Source: Lentilactobacillus rapi DSM 19907 = JCM 15042
GTDB lineage: Bacteria; Bacillota; Bacilli; Lactobacillales; Lactobacillaceae
Assembly: GCF_001436255.1 (NCBI RefSeq)
Contig: NZ_AZEI01000016.1
Span: forward strand, 1 to 55,931
DNA length: 55,931 nucleotides
Reading direction: 5' to 3'
The position numbers and the translations under genes were made by a program. This document shows, piece after piece, positions 27,566-36,147 of this stretch. How positions within the stretch are numbered: position 1 is the stretch's first letter; the number at the start of each line of letters is the position of its first letter. The notes under the pieces are model-generated. The model was not told where the DNA came from, did no database searches, and worked only from the letters and a program-made list of their open reading frames with translations.

Positions 27566-28051
27566 ATGTATAACAGCGGGTTGAAAATTAAGAGCTTGAT
27601 ACTAGTATTTTTATTGATGTTGGTCCTTGGTGGTTGTTCGAGTACGAAAACAGGAAAGGCAGTTTCACAAAAGACCAATCATACCGTCTCTGCTAATAAG
27701 AAAAGTCATTTTCGTAAGTATGATTGGGTAAAAGTTACGAGCCCGAATAGTGATCAGACAATTCAAATTACAAATCGGAAATCTATTGATTATATCGCAA
27801 ATACCTTCGGTGATATTGGTAATATCAGTCATTTTAGGGTAGGTAATTTCAAAAAACATCCTCGAACTGCTTATCATTACACGCTTTATGAAGCTAAAGC
27901 AAAGCATACCATCAATATGTACGTATTCCGAAATTCAAAAGATGTAGAGATTAATCGGGTTCCTGAATTTAAAAAGATTCGCTATAGACTGTCGGAAAAG
28001 CAGCACACAGTGTTGATGTCCCCTCGTAAACTCGCAAATGGGAATTTTTAA
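27566..28051 (+). CDS. Small lipoprotein of unknown function
   Basis: A 161-residue protein with a type II signal peptide and lipobox LGGC (Cys near residue 22), so it should be lipid-anchored on the outer face of the membrane. The mature part is basic (pairs of Lys/His) with no recognised domain. The ATG at 27566 follows AGGAGG (27550-27555); an upstream GTG directly after the CPBP stop lacks a site. Tight spacing after the CPBP gene suggests one transcript and possibly a joint role. Confidence 0.75.
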   Translation: MYNSGLKIKSLILVFLLMLVLGGCSSTKTGKAVSQKTNHTVSANKKSHFRKYDWVKVTSPNSDQTIQITNRKSIDYIANTFGDIGNISHFRVGNFKKHPRTAYHYTLYEAKAKHTINMYVFRNSKDVEINRVPEFKKIRYRLSEKQHTVLMSPRKLANGNF

Positions 28052-28195
28052 TGTAAGATGTAGAAGAATTCTACAGGGGATTAGACGTTGGACTTGTCTG
28101 GAATGTTTCCCAGCCCATATTATTTTGCTAGTAGCACTAAAATGACAAATAGATTATAATCAGCTTAATTAAATCCACAGAAAGTGGTGGTTCCA

Positions 28196-28966
28196 ATGAT
28201 GATTGAGAGTCGGCGGTCTTGGGTTGAGCAACTGTTTGTCGCGATTATTATCCTGATTGTCTTTATTTTTATGGCTTTTGCCCTGTTTGATAGCGGTGAA
28301 GCGACCTATGCGAAAGCGCAGTTACTGTTCGCACTGATTGTTTTATTGATTACATACAGAGAGATTGGCACCTTTAAAGTCACCAAGCCCAGGGTAAAGC
28401 TTTCTGCAAACTTAAAAATATGGTTGGGGCTCATTGGAATCAGCCTGATTGTGATGGCATTGCTAGAACAAGTGCCTTCGCAGATATTGCTGAACTGGAA
28501 TTCAGCAAATCTTGCCGAAAATACCATGTTTGCTTTAGCCGCGGGGATCTTTGAAGAAAGTCTGACTCGCGGGTTGTTCTTTTCAATCTTTCTGCAAAAC
28601 ATGCAATATCGCAGCCGGTCCTTGAAGTTTACCAGATCCACGATCTATTCGGCACTGATATTTGGCAGCCTCCATCTCATGAATTTAAGAAGTGGCAACT
28701 CAGCAGCGATCATTCAGCAAATTTTTTACGCATTTGCATTGGGAATTGTGTTGGCCGCAATTCGGGTGACCACAAATACCTTGTTTTGGGGAATTGGCGT
28801 TCATTTCCTGATAGACTGGCAACCAGGAATCGCCAACCCTTTAAGCACTGCAACAAGTTGGCTCCCCGTTTTGTTAATCTTTGGCAGTATGCTGGTTGTT
28901 GGAATTGTTTATTTGGTTAAATTTGATCGTGAGTATGAAAAACAAAGCCACTTAGCGAAAAGTTGA
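28196..28966 (+). CDS. CPBP-family intramembrane protease, tandem paralogue 1
   Basis: A 256-residue membrane protein with the CPBP motifs FEESLTRGLFFSIFL (EExxxR), SLHLMNL (His) and IGVHFLIDW (His). The start is set at the ATG that aligns with its neighbour's ATG (both read ATGAT.ATT..AAGTCGG); the ribosome site is weak. It and the next gene are the same length and alike from about 20 bp upstream of the start to the C-terminus, showing a tandem duplication. Possible functions are immunity to bacteriocins or processing of membrane peptides; no bacteriocin gene is visible. Confidence 0.82.
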   Translation: MMIESRRSWVEQLFVAIIILIVFIFMAFALFDSGEATYAKAQLLFALIVLLITYREIGTFKVTKPRVKLSANLKIWLGLIGISLIVMALLEQVPSQILLNWNSANLAENTMFALAAGIFEESLTRGLFFSIFLQNMQYRSRSLKFTRSTIYSALIFGSLHLMNLRSGNSAAIIQQIFYAFALGIVLAAIRVTTNTLFWGIGVHFLIDWQPGIANPLSTATSWLPVLLIFGSMLVVGIVYLVKFDREYEKQSHLAKS

Positions 28967-28984
28967 ATGGGAATTTATGTAGGC

Positions 28985-29160
28985 GAGATTGGGACGAAAG
29001 GTGTTCTAATCCCAGAATTTAACGAAAATGACCAATTATTCCTGATTTTGGAATAGTTGGTCATTTTTGTTAAATGGCCGGGATCAGCCGTTTGTTGCAA
29101 ATTTTGCCAATGTAAGAATGGATAGCCGAGTGGCATTTATAAACACTTGGCCGACTAATT
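28985..29160 (+). repeat. Family A intergenic element, copy A4
   Basis: It lies between the two tandem CPBP genes, 18 nt after the first stop. Hairpin 1 is TGGGA/TCCCA; hairpin 2 is an 18-bp stem with outer TGACC/GGTCA and one G-T pair; the tail ends GCCGACTAAT. The segment 29161-29350 after it has a further structured leader: CTGACGAT (near 29263) pairs with ATTGTCAG (near 29317), and no gene. Confidence 0.85.
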
Positions 29161-29350
29161 TTCAAAAACTGCAAATTTTTTCAAATTTCGGAAAAATATT
29201 GGGATATAAAAACGTAATTAATATATATAGGGCAAAAGAAGTGAGGTGAACTCAACTGTCCTTACTGACGATCAGCCGAGAATAGCGGGGGAAAATCCCA
29301 GCTAACTCATTGTCAGAAACACATTATTCTTTCAGAAAGTAGTGATTCTA

Positions 29351-30121
29351 ATGATTATTAAAAGTCGGCGCTCATGGGTCGAACAAATTCTGGTAGCAAT
29401 TGTTTTCCTGATTGCCTACCTTGGTCAAATGTTTCTGCTTCAAGGGGTTAACAGTCTGGTCTTTGCGGCCATCCAACTAGTTTTTGGCGGCATCATCCTA
29501 TTGTTCGTGTATATTGAAGTTGGGACGTTCAAAGTAACGGTGCAGCGGCCTAAATTTACGCTCAGTTTAAAAATATGGTTGGTGATATTTGGTATGACCG
29601 TCACGGCGATGTTATTACTGGTGAGTGTGCCTTCAAATGTGATGACAATTTTAACCACTGGCCATTTAGCCCAAAACACTTTGGTTGCGCTGGCAACGGG
29701 GATTGTTGAAGAGAGCCTTACCCGCGGGCTGCTTTTATCAGCCTTCCTACAAAACCTGCGACGCCGTGACCGATCGTTGAAAATGACGAAAGCGGGAATT
29801 TATTCATCATTAGTATTTGGTTCCCTTCACATGGTGAATCTGACTTCCAGCGGTTTCGAAGGAGTTGCTCAGCAGGTTCTGTACACCTTTGTATTGGGGA
29901 TGCTATTCATGGTCATTCGGGTGACCACGAATACACTCATTTGGAATATCGGGCTCCATTTTTTGATCGATTGGCAGCCGGATATTGTTAATGCAACCTC
30001 GGAACCAACAAACTGGTTCGTGATTATTGGTGTGTTTGGGATTATCTTGGCCGCCAGTCTGATTTGCTTGATTAAGTTTGATCAAGATCTTGAACGGCAA
30101 CCAGTTTTGAATTCTAACTAA
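29351..30121 (+). CDS. CPBP-family intramembrane protease, tandem paralogue 2
   Basis: A 256-residue membrane protein, same length as paralogue 1. Motifs: VEESLTRGLLLSAFL, SLHMVNL and IGLHFLIDW. The ATG at 29351 aligns with that of paralogue 1; a GTG at 29342 is possible. All three family motifs are kept, so both copies may be active. Differences cluster in the first two and last membrane segments, hinting at divergence in substrate or partner. Family A elements stand on both sides of it (copies A4 and A5). Confidence 0.82.
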   Translation: MIIKSRRSWVEQILVAIVFLIAYLGQMFLLQGVNSLVFAAIQLVFGGIILLFVYIEVGTFKVTVQRPKFTLSLKIWLVIFGMTVTAMLLLVSVPSNVMTILTTGHLAQNTLVALATGIVEESLTRGLLLSAFLQNLRRRDRSLKMTKAGIYSSLVFGSLHMVNLTSSGFEGVAQQVLYTFVLGMLFMVIRVTTNTLIWNIGLHFLIDWQPDIVNATSEPTNWFVIIGVFGIILAASLICLIKFDQDLERQPVLNSN

Positions 30122-30130
30122 AAATATAGA

Positions 30131-30307
30131 GAGTGGGACGAGAGGCGTTTGGATCCCAGAATTTAAGTGACAAAAGTAATGCATTCTGGTTTTGAATGCA
30201 TTACTTTTTTGCTTAAATGGCAGAGATCAGCCGTTTGTCGTAAGTTTTATCAATATAAGAATGGAAAAACCAAGCTGCATTTATAAACACTCTGCCGAGT
30301 AATCTTA
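30131..30307 (+). repeat. Family A intergenic element, copy A5
   Basis: It starts 10 nt after the CPBP stop. Hairpin 1 is TGGGA/TCCCA. Hairpin 2 is a perfect 15-bp stem beginning AAAAGTAATGC. The third block GAGATCAGCCGTTTGTC and the tail TGCCGAGTAAT follow. A4 and A5 together bracket paralogue 2, a layout that could have served recombination during the duplication. Confidence 0.85.
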
Positions 30308-30376
30308 GATTGTTTAGCGATTTTGCTTGATTGTGAGGAACTACTGGATCCAATGATTGTGCGAAATGGTGGTTAC

Positions 30377-30502
30377 AAGGCAGGGGTCTGCCCGTAAGTA
30401 TCCCAGGATTCCGCCGTTATATAGCCTAATAGTGCTCCGCAAAGCAGCAATCTGCCCATAAGCACCTTCATCAAAAATCCCCAAACCCAGGATTTAGCTT
30501 CG
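30377..30502. repeat. Degenerate fragments of family B
   Basis: Two decayed pieces precede copy B2. The segment 30441-30502 matches the left half of B2 (AAAGCAGCAATC, then CCATAAGCACCT, then AAAAATCCCC) and stops just inside the returning arm. The segment 30377-30413 (GGCAGGGGTCTGCCCGTAAG then CCAGGATT) is a shorter, more eroded version. Together with B2 they show repeated insertion or duplication at one site. Confidence 0.65.
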
Positions 30503-30517
30503 CCGATACATAGATTA

Positions 30518-30634
30518 GGACTGCTGCACCAGGCAGAAACTGGACCATAAGCACCTCAAACAAAAATCCCCAAGCCCAGGATTTTTGCTTGAGGAGACTT
30601 ATGGTCCAGTTTCTAAGCGCCTGGCTCCGCACAC
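30518..30634. repeat. Family B 117-nt long hairpin element, copy B2
   Basis: The same architecture as B1 with different arms: outer pair TGC/GCA (AGC/GCT in B1 and B3), CCAGGC/GCCTGG, bulge AAGC, a perfect 17-bp stem beginning AGAAACTGG, internal loop CA/AGA, and a 16-bp stem with one mismatch. On the minus strand it begins 4 nt after the stop codon of the ACT-domain gene. Confidence 0.9.
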
Positions 30635-30638
30635 TGGT

Positions 30639-31073
30639 CTACTCAATCGAAACCAACTGCACATTACTAGCGCCATCAACTTTTTTGATGCCATTAAGCA
30701 AATTATCGACAGTGCCGCTAAAATGGCTTAGATCCAGCGAGATGACGATACTGGCAATATTATGGATTGGGATGTTTTGGTTAATCGTTAAGACGCTGGC
30801 GCTGGAATCTGAGATGGTTCTTAGGACCTCCGACAGAATTCCTCGCTTATTTTCCAGCATGAGCGAGATCACTGCTTTTCGGTCCATCATGTTTTCTTCC
30901 GGCAGAAACACCAGGTCTTTATATTTATAATAAGTTCCGCGACTAATGCCAACGATCTTAACCGCCTCGCTAACTTGGCGAACCTTACCGCTTTCTAGCA
31001 ATTGTCTGGCTTGAATGACCTTATCAAAGGATTCAGGGAGAATCGAACTATCAACGATGTAGTACTTTTCCAC
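30639..31073 (-). CDS. ACT-domain protein, UPF0735/PheB type
   Basis: A 144-residue protein. The N-terminal half has a helix-turn-helix-like stretch (VSEAVKIVGISRGTYYKYKD); residues 70-144 are an ACT domain (AVISLMLENKRGILSEVLRTI), which in this family binds amino acids. GTG at 31073 is chosen because GAGG is 9 nt upstream; GTG at 31079 is the alternative. The gene overlaps the 3' end of thrB by 23 bp, so it is translationally coupled. A role in sensing threonine or another aspartate-family amino acid and controlling the pathway is inferred from context; the family's function is not firmly known. Confidence 0.82.
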   Translation of the reverse strand: MEKYYIVDSSILPESFDKVIQARQLLESGKVRQVSEAVKIVGISRGTYYKYKDLVFLPEENMMDRKAVISLMLENKRGILSEVLRTISDSSASVLTINQNIPIHNIASIVISLDLSHFSGTVDNLLNGIKKVDGASNVQLVSIE

Positions 31074-31956
31074 GTTCACTTACCTCACTTGTTACGCCGG
31101 TTGAATCGACTGTTAGTTTGCGAATTTGCCAAGCTGGAAATGCAGCTTTGGCGTTCGCAACAATCTCATCGGCGGCTTGTTGGCTGGCAGTAATGGCCAT
31201 CATGGTTGAACCGCTGCCGCTGATATACATTGTACCGCCAGCTTGCTCACAAATGGCCTTGACGTCGCCATAATCTGGAATCAATTTGGCCCGGTACGGC
31301 TCGTGCATTCGATCATCGCAAGCTTCGTGGATCATGTGCATGTCACCGAGTTCCAAGGTCTTAGTCATCGCAGCACAATGGCTGACTTGGTGAATCGCAT
31401 CCGCGTAACTCATGGTCGTTGGCAACACCTTGCGGGCTTCATGGGTGCTCACCTCATAATCCGGAATCAGCGCGACAAAATGCAGCCGTTGATTGACCTG
31501 ATACTTAACGATCTGGGGCTCATCGTGCTCATCCATAAAGGAAACGCACAAGCCACCGAGAATGGCCGGGGTCACGTTGTCTGGATGGCCTTCCATCTGG
31601 GTTGCCAAGATTAACAATTGTTCCTCTGAAATGCCCCCACCATACCAGTCACTGGCTGCTTTTAGGCCGGCAACCACGCAAACGGATGAGCTGCCAAGCC
31701 CTCGAGCAACCGGAATGTCACTCTCAACGGTAATCTTAACGTTGGGGACGGTCTGATTGAGAAAAGTACAGCCCTTAACAAATGCCTGGTAAACCAGATT
31801 ATGCTCGTTTTGAAATTCTTTTGGCGAACCGCTAATTTCCAGATGCTGAGAACTCGGCTCAAAAGTAATGGTTGAGTAGTATGAAACGGCCAGGCCAAGA
31901 CAGTCGAAGCCAACGCCAACATTGGCGCTAGTTGCGGGAACTTTGATCTTGATCAT
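31051..31956 (-). CDS. thrB: Homoserine kinase
   Basis: A 301-residue GHMP kinase that phosphorylates homoserine, the step before threonine synthase. N-terminal VPATSANVGVGFDCLG and the ATP-binding PVARGLGSSSVCVVAGL (near residue 85) are diagnostic; the C-terminal block has GTMYISGSGSTMMAI. The ATG at 31956 follows GAGGAGG at 6-7 nt; an upstream in-frame start lies inside thrC. It overlaps the end of thrC by 29 bp and the ACT gene by 23 bp, so thrC, thrB and the ACT gene form one coupled unit. Confidence 0.95.
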   Translation of the reverse strand: MIKIKVPATSANVGVGFDCLGLAVSYYSTITFEPSSQHLEISGSPKEFQNEHNLVYQAFVKGCTFLNQTVPNVKITVESDIPVARGLGSSSVCVVAGLKAASDWYGGGISEEQLLILATQMEGHPDNVTPAILGGLCVSFMDEHDEPQIVKYQVNQRLHFVALIPDYEVSTHEARKVLPTTMSYADAIHQVSHCAAMTKTLELGDMHMIHEACDDRMHEPYRAKLIPDYGDVKAICEQAGGTMYISGSGSTMMAITASQQAADEIVANAKAAFPAWQIRKLTVDSTGVTSEVSERGKVLHR

Positions 31957-33433
31957 AGAATACCTCCTCAACCTTTGCCTTAACGTAATCACTCATTTGA
32001 TCCTTTTCAATCACACTTTGATGCCGAATTGGCAAGTCCCAAACCTGACGCAAATTAGCGGGAATTGGAACCTGGGTTGCTGCTGAAAGGTCCTTCATGA
32101 CTTGGAGAACATCGTCAGCAGTCTTTGGCAAGACCGCGTCAGCCACTGCGTTAACAAACTTATATGGGCTGGCAGTGCTCAATAGGACCATCGGTGTTTC
32201 ACTATCAAGCTTTTGGTAGTCGCGCATTACCTTGTAGCCAGCGGCCGTATGGGGATCCATCAGATAGCCATCGTGGTTGTAAACATCTGAAATGGATTTT
32301 TCGATTTCTTCGTCGGTACTGTAACCGCAATAAAAGTCTTCTTGAATCCGCGCCAATACATCCTTAGAAACCTCGTATTTGCCGCTATCTTCCAAGTCAT
32401 CCATCAATTGTTTAACGTATTCCGCATCTTCGCCACTCTTGTAGTACAGAAGCCGTTCAAAGTTACTTGAAATTTGAATATCCATACTTGGCGCAACGGT
32501 CTGGAAGAATGGCCGGTTGCGGTCATAGACACCGTGTTCAAAGAAGTTGGCTAACACATTGTTTTCGTTGCAGGCAACCACAAATTTGTTCACAGGTAAG
32601 CCGAGTAATTTAGCATAGTAACCGGCTAGGACATCGCCAAAGTTTCCGGTTGGGACGGTGAAGTTCACCTTGTCGCCGGCCTTGATTGAGCCATTATTAA
32701 CCAGTTGTTTGTATGAATCAAAGTAGTAAACGACTTGGGGGATCAGCCGACCAATATTGATCGAGTTGGCACTGGAGAGGCTGACTTCCTCTCCAAGTGC
32801 GCTTTTCAACTCATCATCATTGAAAATCCGCTTGACGTTGGTTTGGGCATCGTCAAAGTTCCCCTTGATGGCAGCAACTTTGGTGTTGTTCCCGCCGGTG
32901 GTGACCATCTGCAATTTTTGAACCTTGCTGACACCGCCGTCTGGGTAAAAGACAATAATGCCCATATTGTGTAGGTCCTTAAAGCCTTCCAGAGCGGCCT
33001 TACCGGTATCACCACTGGTGGCTGTGAGGATCATTACCTTATTATTATTGGTTAAAACGTGTTTCATTAATTGAGGCAGCAGTTGCAAGCCAACGTCCTT
33101 GAATGCACTGGTTGGGCCATGGAAGAGTTCGAGCACATGGAAGTTGTCAACGTCGACAACTGGGGTAATCTTATCGGAATCAAAAGAATCACGATAGGCG
33201 TTGTCGACACTTTCACTAATTTCTTGGGCGGAAAAGTCGGGCAATAATCTGGTTAGGACGGCCCGAGCAATATCTTGATAGTTTAATTTAATGAGTTTAT
33301 TCAAATTAACTTGGGTATCGCCAAGGTGAGGGTAAACGAACAGGCCTTTGTCGTCAGAAAAGCCTTTTTTAATTGCTTCCTTAGCTGATAGTTGGACGGA
33401 ATTATCTCTGGTACTCGTATAATTTTTCATCAT
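31928..33433 (-). CDS. thrC: Threonine synthase
   Basis: A 501-residue PLP enzyme that converts O-phosphohomoserine to threonine. PTSAFKDVGLQ (near residue 112) holds the PLP-binding Lys, and ILTATSGDTGKAALEGF binds the phosphate. The length fits the long ThrC form found in lactobacilli and yeasts. The first ATG follows AAGGAG at 10 nt (a second ATG is adjacent). It is the first gene of the minus-strand thrC-thrB-ACT unit, divergent from hom with only 107 bp between. Confidence 0.95.
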   Translation of the reverse strand: MMKNYTSTRDNSVQLSAKEAIKKGFSDDKGLFVYPHLGDTQVNLNKLIKLNYQDIARAVLTRLLPDFSAQEISESVDNAYRDSFDSDKITPVVDVDNFHVLELFHGPTSAFKDVGLQLLPQLMKHVLTNNNKVMILTATSGDTGKAALEGFKDLHNMGIIVFYPDGGVSKVQKLQMVTTGGNNTKVAAIKGNFDDAQTNVKRIFNDDELKSALGEEVSLSSANSINIGRLIPQVVYYFDSYKQLVNNGSIKAGDKVNFTVPTGNFGDVLAGYYAKLLGLPVNKFVVACNENNVLANFFEHGVYDRNRPFFQTVAPSMDIQISSNFERLLYYKSGEDAEYVKQLMDDLEDSGKYEVSKDVLARIQEDFYCGYSTDEEIEKSISDVYNHDGYLMDPHTAAGYKVMRDYQKLDSETPMVLLSTASPYKFVNAVADAVLPKTADDVLQVMKDLSAATQVPIPANLRQVWDLPIRHQSVIEKDQMSDYVKAKVEEVFYDQDQSSRN

Positions 33434-33466
33434 TTGCTTTTAACTCCTTGCATTTCTGTGATTACT

Positions 33467-33495
33467 ATGATAATCTGTTTTCATTGGAAAAACAA
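33467..33495 (-). promoter_or_regulatory. Promoter of thrC-thrB-ACT operon
   Basis: On the minus strand: TTGTTT (33495-33490), a 17-bp spacer, and TATCAT (33472-33467). It lies in the thrC-hom divergent gap, so a single regulator bound here could control both arms; no operator is evident by eye. Confidence 0.55.
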
Positions 33496-33540
33496 GTGTT
33501 TATTATTCGTGAACACAAACTAAAAAAGGAGGTTATTACT

Positions 33541-34722
33541 GTGAACATCGCAATACTAGGGTTTGGAACAGTTGGTTCAGGCGTTTATAAAATTATCAAG
33601 AAGGCCAACCGCCAGACCCAAAACCTCCATGTGAAGCATATTTTAATCAGAAAAAATAAAAAACCGGATTTCCCGGAAATGACCGATAGTATTGATGAAA
33701 TTTTAAATGATGACGATGTTGACGTTGTGGTTGAGGTGCTTGGCGGCATCGAACCAGCCCATCAATACATAGTAGAAGCTCTCAAGCACAAGAAACACGT
33801 GATTACCGCCAACAAGGCTGTTATTGCTCAGTATATGGATGAATTCACCAAGGTTTCCCGCGAAAATGGGGTTAAGTTCTACTTCGAATCAAGCGTTGGC
33901 GGTGGGATCCCTTGGATTCAAGGATTGGAACGGGCATTGCGGATCGATGACGTGAATAAGATTAAGGGAATTTTCAATGGAACTTCTAATTTTATTCTTG
34001 ATCAGATGCATCGCACCGGCGAACCATTCAATGACGTGTTGATGCAGGCGCAACAGTTAGGTTACGCAGAAGCTGATCCCAGCGCCGACATTGATGGCTT
34101 GGATGTTGCCAACAAGTTATGCATCAGCGTTGACATCGCTTATGACTTGTTCATCAAGCCAACCGCTGATTTGCCGATCTTCGGGATTCGTAACATTACC
34201 GAAGATGACATGGCCCACTTTGATCAGTTGGGGATGACTATCAAGTTGATGGGAGTCAGCCACCAGGTTGGCAATGAATTTGATTATATGGTTGAGCCGA
34301 CGTTGTATTACGGTGACACCTTAGAGGCCCACACCACCGACAATTACAATTTGATTTCGCTTCACGGTGAAACAATTGGTGTCTTGAAGTTTATGGGCCA
34401 AGGAGCTGGTCAATTACCAACTGCCAATGCCGTTATCCAAGATATCCTGGATATTTTCCAGAATAAGGAACATCTCAAGCGCGAATTCAAGAGCACATTT
34501 AAGTACAGTGCTAATTTAACCAAACATAGTTACATTGTTCGTTCAGAAATTGATTGTTCAACATTATTTAAGAAATTTAACCCATCGGTTCGGGGCGACT
34601 ACCTGGTTGTAACCGACATTCCGGTTGGGGAAATGCACAGGTTGATGAAGCAGGTGCTCCAAAAAGACGAAACAGCCTTTATGGCAAGCTTACCAATGAA
34701 AAAGGGAGGTGCAGCAAAATGA
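33541..34722 (+). CDS. hom: Homoserine dehydrogenase
   Basis: 393 residues when started at GTG 33541, which follows AAGGAGG (33526-33532). It reduces aspartate semialdehyde to homoserine with NAD(P)H. The N-terminal Rossmann motif LGFGTVGSGVYK and the catalytic-domain block GGGIPWIQ ... GIFNGTSNFIL are clear. It is shorter than the approximately 430-residue form with a full C-terminal ACT domain, so feedback control may be reduced or replaced by the separate ACT protein. The stop overlaps the start of the aspartokinase gene (ATGA). Confidence 0.93.
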   Translation: MNIAILGFGTVGSGVYKIIKKANRQTQNLHVKHILIRKNKKPDFPEMTDSIDEILNDDDVDVVVEVLGGIEPAHQYIVEALKHKKHVITANKAVIAQYMDEFTKVSRENGVKFYFESSVGGGIPWIQGLERALRIDDVNKIKGIFNGTSNFILDQMHRTGEPFNDVLMQAQQLGYAEADPSADIDGLDVANKLCISVDIAYDLFIKPTADLPIFGIRNITEDDMAHFDQLGMTIKLMGVSHQVGNEFDYMVEPTLYYGDTLEAHTTDNYNLISLHGETIGVLKFMGQGAGQLPTANAVIQDILDIFQNKEHLKREFKSTFKYSANLTKHSYIVRSEIDCSTLFKKFNPSVRGDYLVVTDIPVGEMHRLMKQVLQKDETAFMASLPMKKGGAAK

Positions 34723-36044
34723 AAGTAGCAAAATTTGGTGGTAGTTCAGTTGCTGACGCGGGTCAGTTCAAAAAAGTGAAAGAAATCGTTCAAGCAAATG
34801 CCGATAGACGAGTGGTTGTTGTCAGTGCTGCAGGTAAGAGTGATGACGAACCAATTAAGGTAACGGATTTGCTGATTGAAGTTGAAAAATTAAGGGATGC
34901 CGGTGAGAATTATCAGCCAATTTTTAACCATATCGAACAGCGGTTTATTGGTATTCGCGATGCATTGGGCTTAAACGTGGCCATTGAAAATGATTTACAA
35001 AAAATTGAACGCCACATTGAAGACGGCAGCCACGATTATTTGGTATCAAGAGGCGAATACTTGACCGCCAAGCTGATGGCTGATTTCTTAGGATTTCAAT
35101 TCATTGATGCTGCTCGTTTCCTGGTATTCGACGGCAAAGAGGTCAATTACGGCGAATCCATCAATCGGCTGCGTGACTTTTTGACTGAAGACTCCCAAAT
35201 TGTTGTTCCGGGCTTTTATGGAGTTGACGAAGCAGGAGCAATCCACATCATGGCTCGCGGTGGCGGCGACGTTTCCGGCGCAATCATGGCTAACTTGGTG
35301 GATGCAGACCTATATGAAAATTGGACGGATGTTTCCGGAATCAAGATGGCCGATCCCCGGATCATTGACCATTCCAGACGGATTAGTGAATTAACGTATG
35401 ATGAATTACAAGAACTCTCATACATGGGCGTGAGCGTTTTCCAAGAAGAGGCGATTAAACCGGTTGCTCAACGCCAGATTCCGATTGCAATTTTAAATAC
35501 AAATCATCCAGAAGAAGACGGTACTTTGGTTCATGACCGGGTTCACCGTGATCGTGATCAGCTGGTAACTGGTGTCGCTGGGAAGAAAGATTATGTGATT
35601 ATTTCGATTAAAAAATATCAATTAAATAAACGATTTGATATTATGGCGACGGTCTTCTCCAAAATTCAAAAGTTTAACGTGCCATTTGAATATGTATCGT
35701 CAGGAACGGACTCATTCAGTTTTCTCGCGAAAAAGGACCAGCTCGATGGCAAGCTGGATGCTATTTTGGCAGCACTGAAGAAATGCGACCTGGACAGAGT
35801 TGACTTGGACCAAAATATTGCATTAGTTGCTGCGGTTTCTCACGAATTAAGTGAACGGCCAGCAAATGCCGGCAGAATTTTGGACCTATTAGACGATAGT
35901 CAGATTAAGGTTCACCTCGTGATCCAAGAAGGTAGTGACATCAAAGTTGTGTTTGGTGTTGCCAATGAAGACTACGAGAAGACCATCAAAAAGATCTATC
36001 GGGATGTCAACTTGCCAGCAAAAAAGTTGCGAATGGTTATCTAA
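34719..36044 (+). CDS. Aspartate kinase
   Basis: A 441-residue monofunctional aspartokinase, first enzyme of the aspartate pathway. KFGGSSVADAGQFKKV is the N-terminal signature; FYGVDEAGAIHIMARGGGDVSGA holds the Ser/Gly-rich catalytic segment; tandem C-terminal ACT motifs start near residue 300 (VAGKKDYVIISIKK, then LVAAVSHELSERPANAGRIL). The start overlaps the hom stop by four bases after GGGAGG, so the pair is translationally coupled. Pairing with hom suggests the isozyme dedicated to the threonine branch. Confidence 0.93.
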   Translation: MKVAKFGGSSVADAGQFKKVKEIVQANADRRVVVVSAAGKSDDEPIKVTDLLIEVEKLRDAGENYQPIFNHIEQRFIGIRDALGLNVAIENDLQKIERHIEDGSHDYLVSRGEYLTAKLMADFLGFQFIDAARFLVFDGKEVNYGESINRLRDFLTEDSQIVVPGFYGVDEAGAIHIMARGGGDVSGAIMANLVDADLYENWTDVSGIKMADPRIIDHSRRISELTYDELQELSYMGVSVFQEEAIKPVAQRQIPIAILNTNHPEEDGTLVHDRVHRDRDQLVTGVAGKKDYVIISIKKYQLNKRFDIMATVFSKIQKFNVPFEYVSSGTDSFSFLAKKDQLDGKLDAILAALKKCDLDRVDLDQNIALVAAVSHELSERPANAGRILDLLDDSQIKVHLVIQEGSDIKVVFGVANEDYEKTIKKIYRDVNLPAKKLRMVI

Positions 36045-36147
36045 ACGGATAGCCTTTCATTTGGAAGCAGCACTGGCTGGGGTGGCTGAGATATTAGCCC
36101 CGATCGCGCCATATTTTATAACAATAAAGTTAATAATGTCTGTAAAG

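Noticed and set aside
20108-30307. Family A elements as IS remnants with coding potential
   Set aside because: Short ORFs crossing them are not shared between copies; only structure and the non-coding blocks are conserved.
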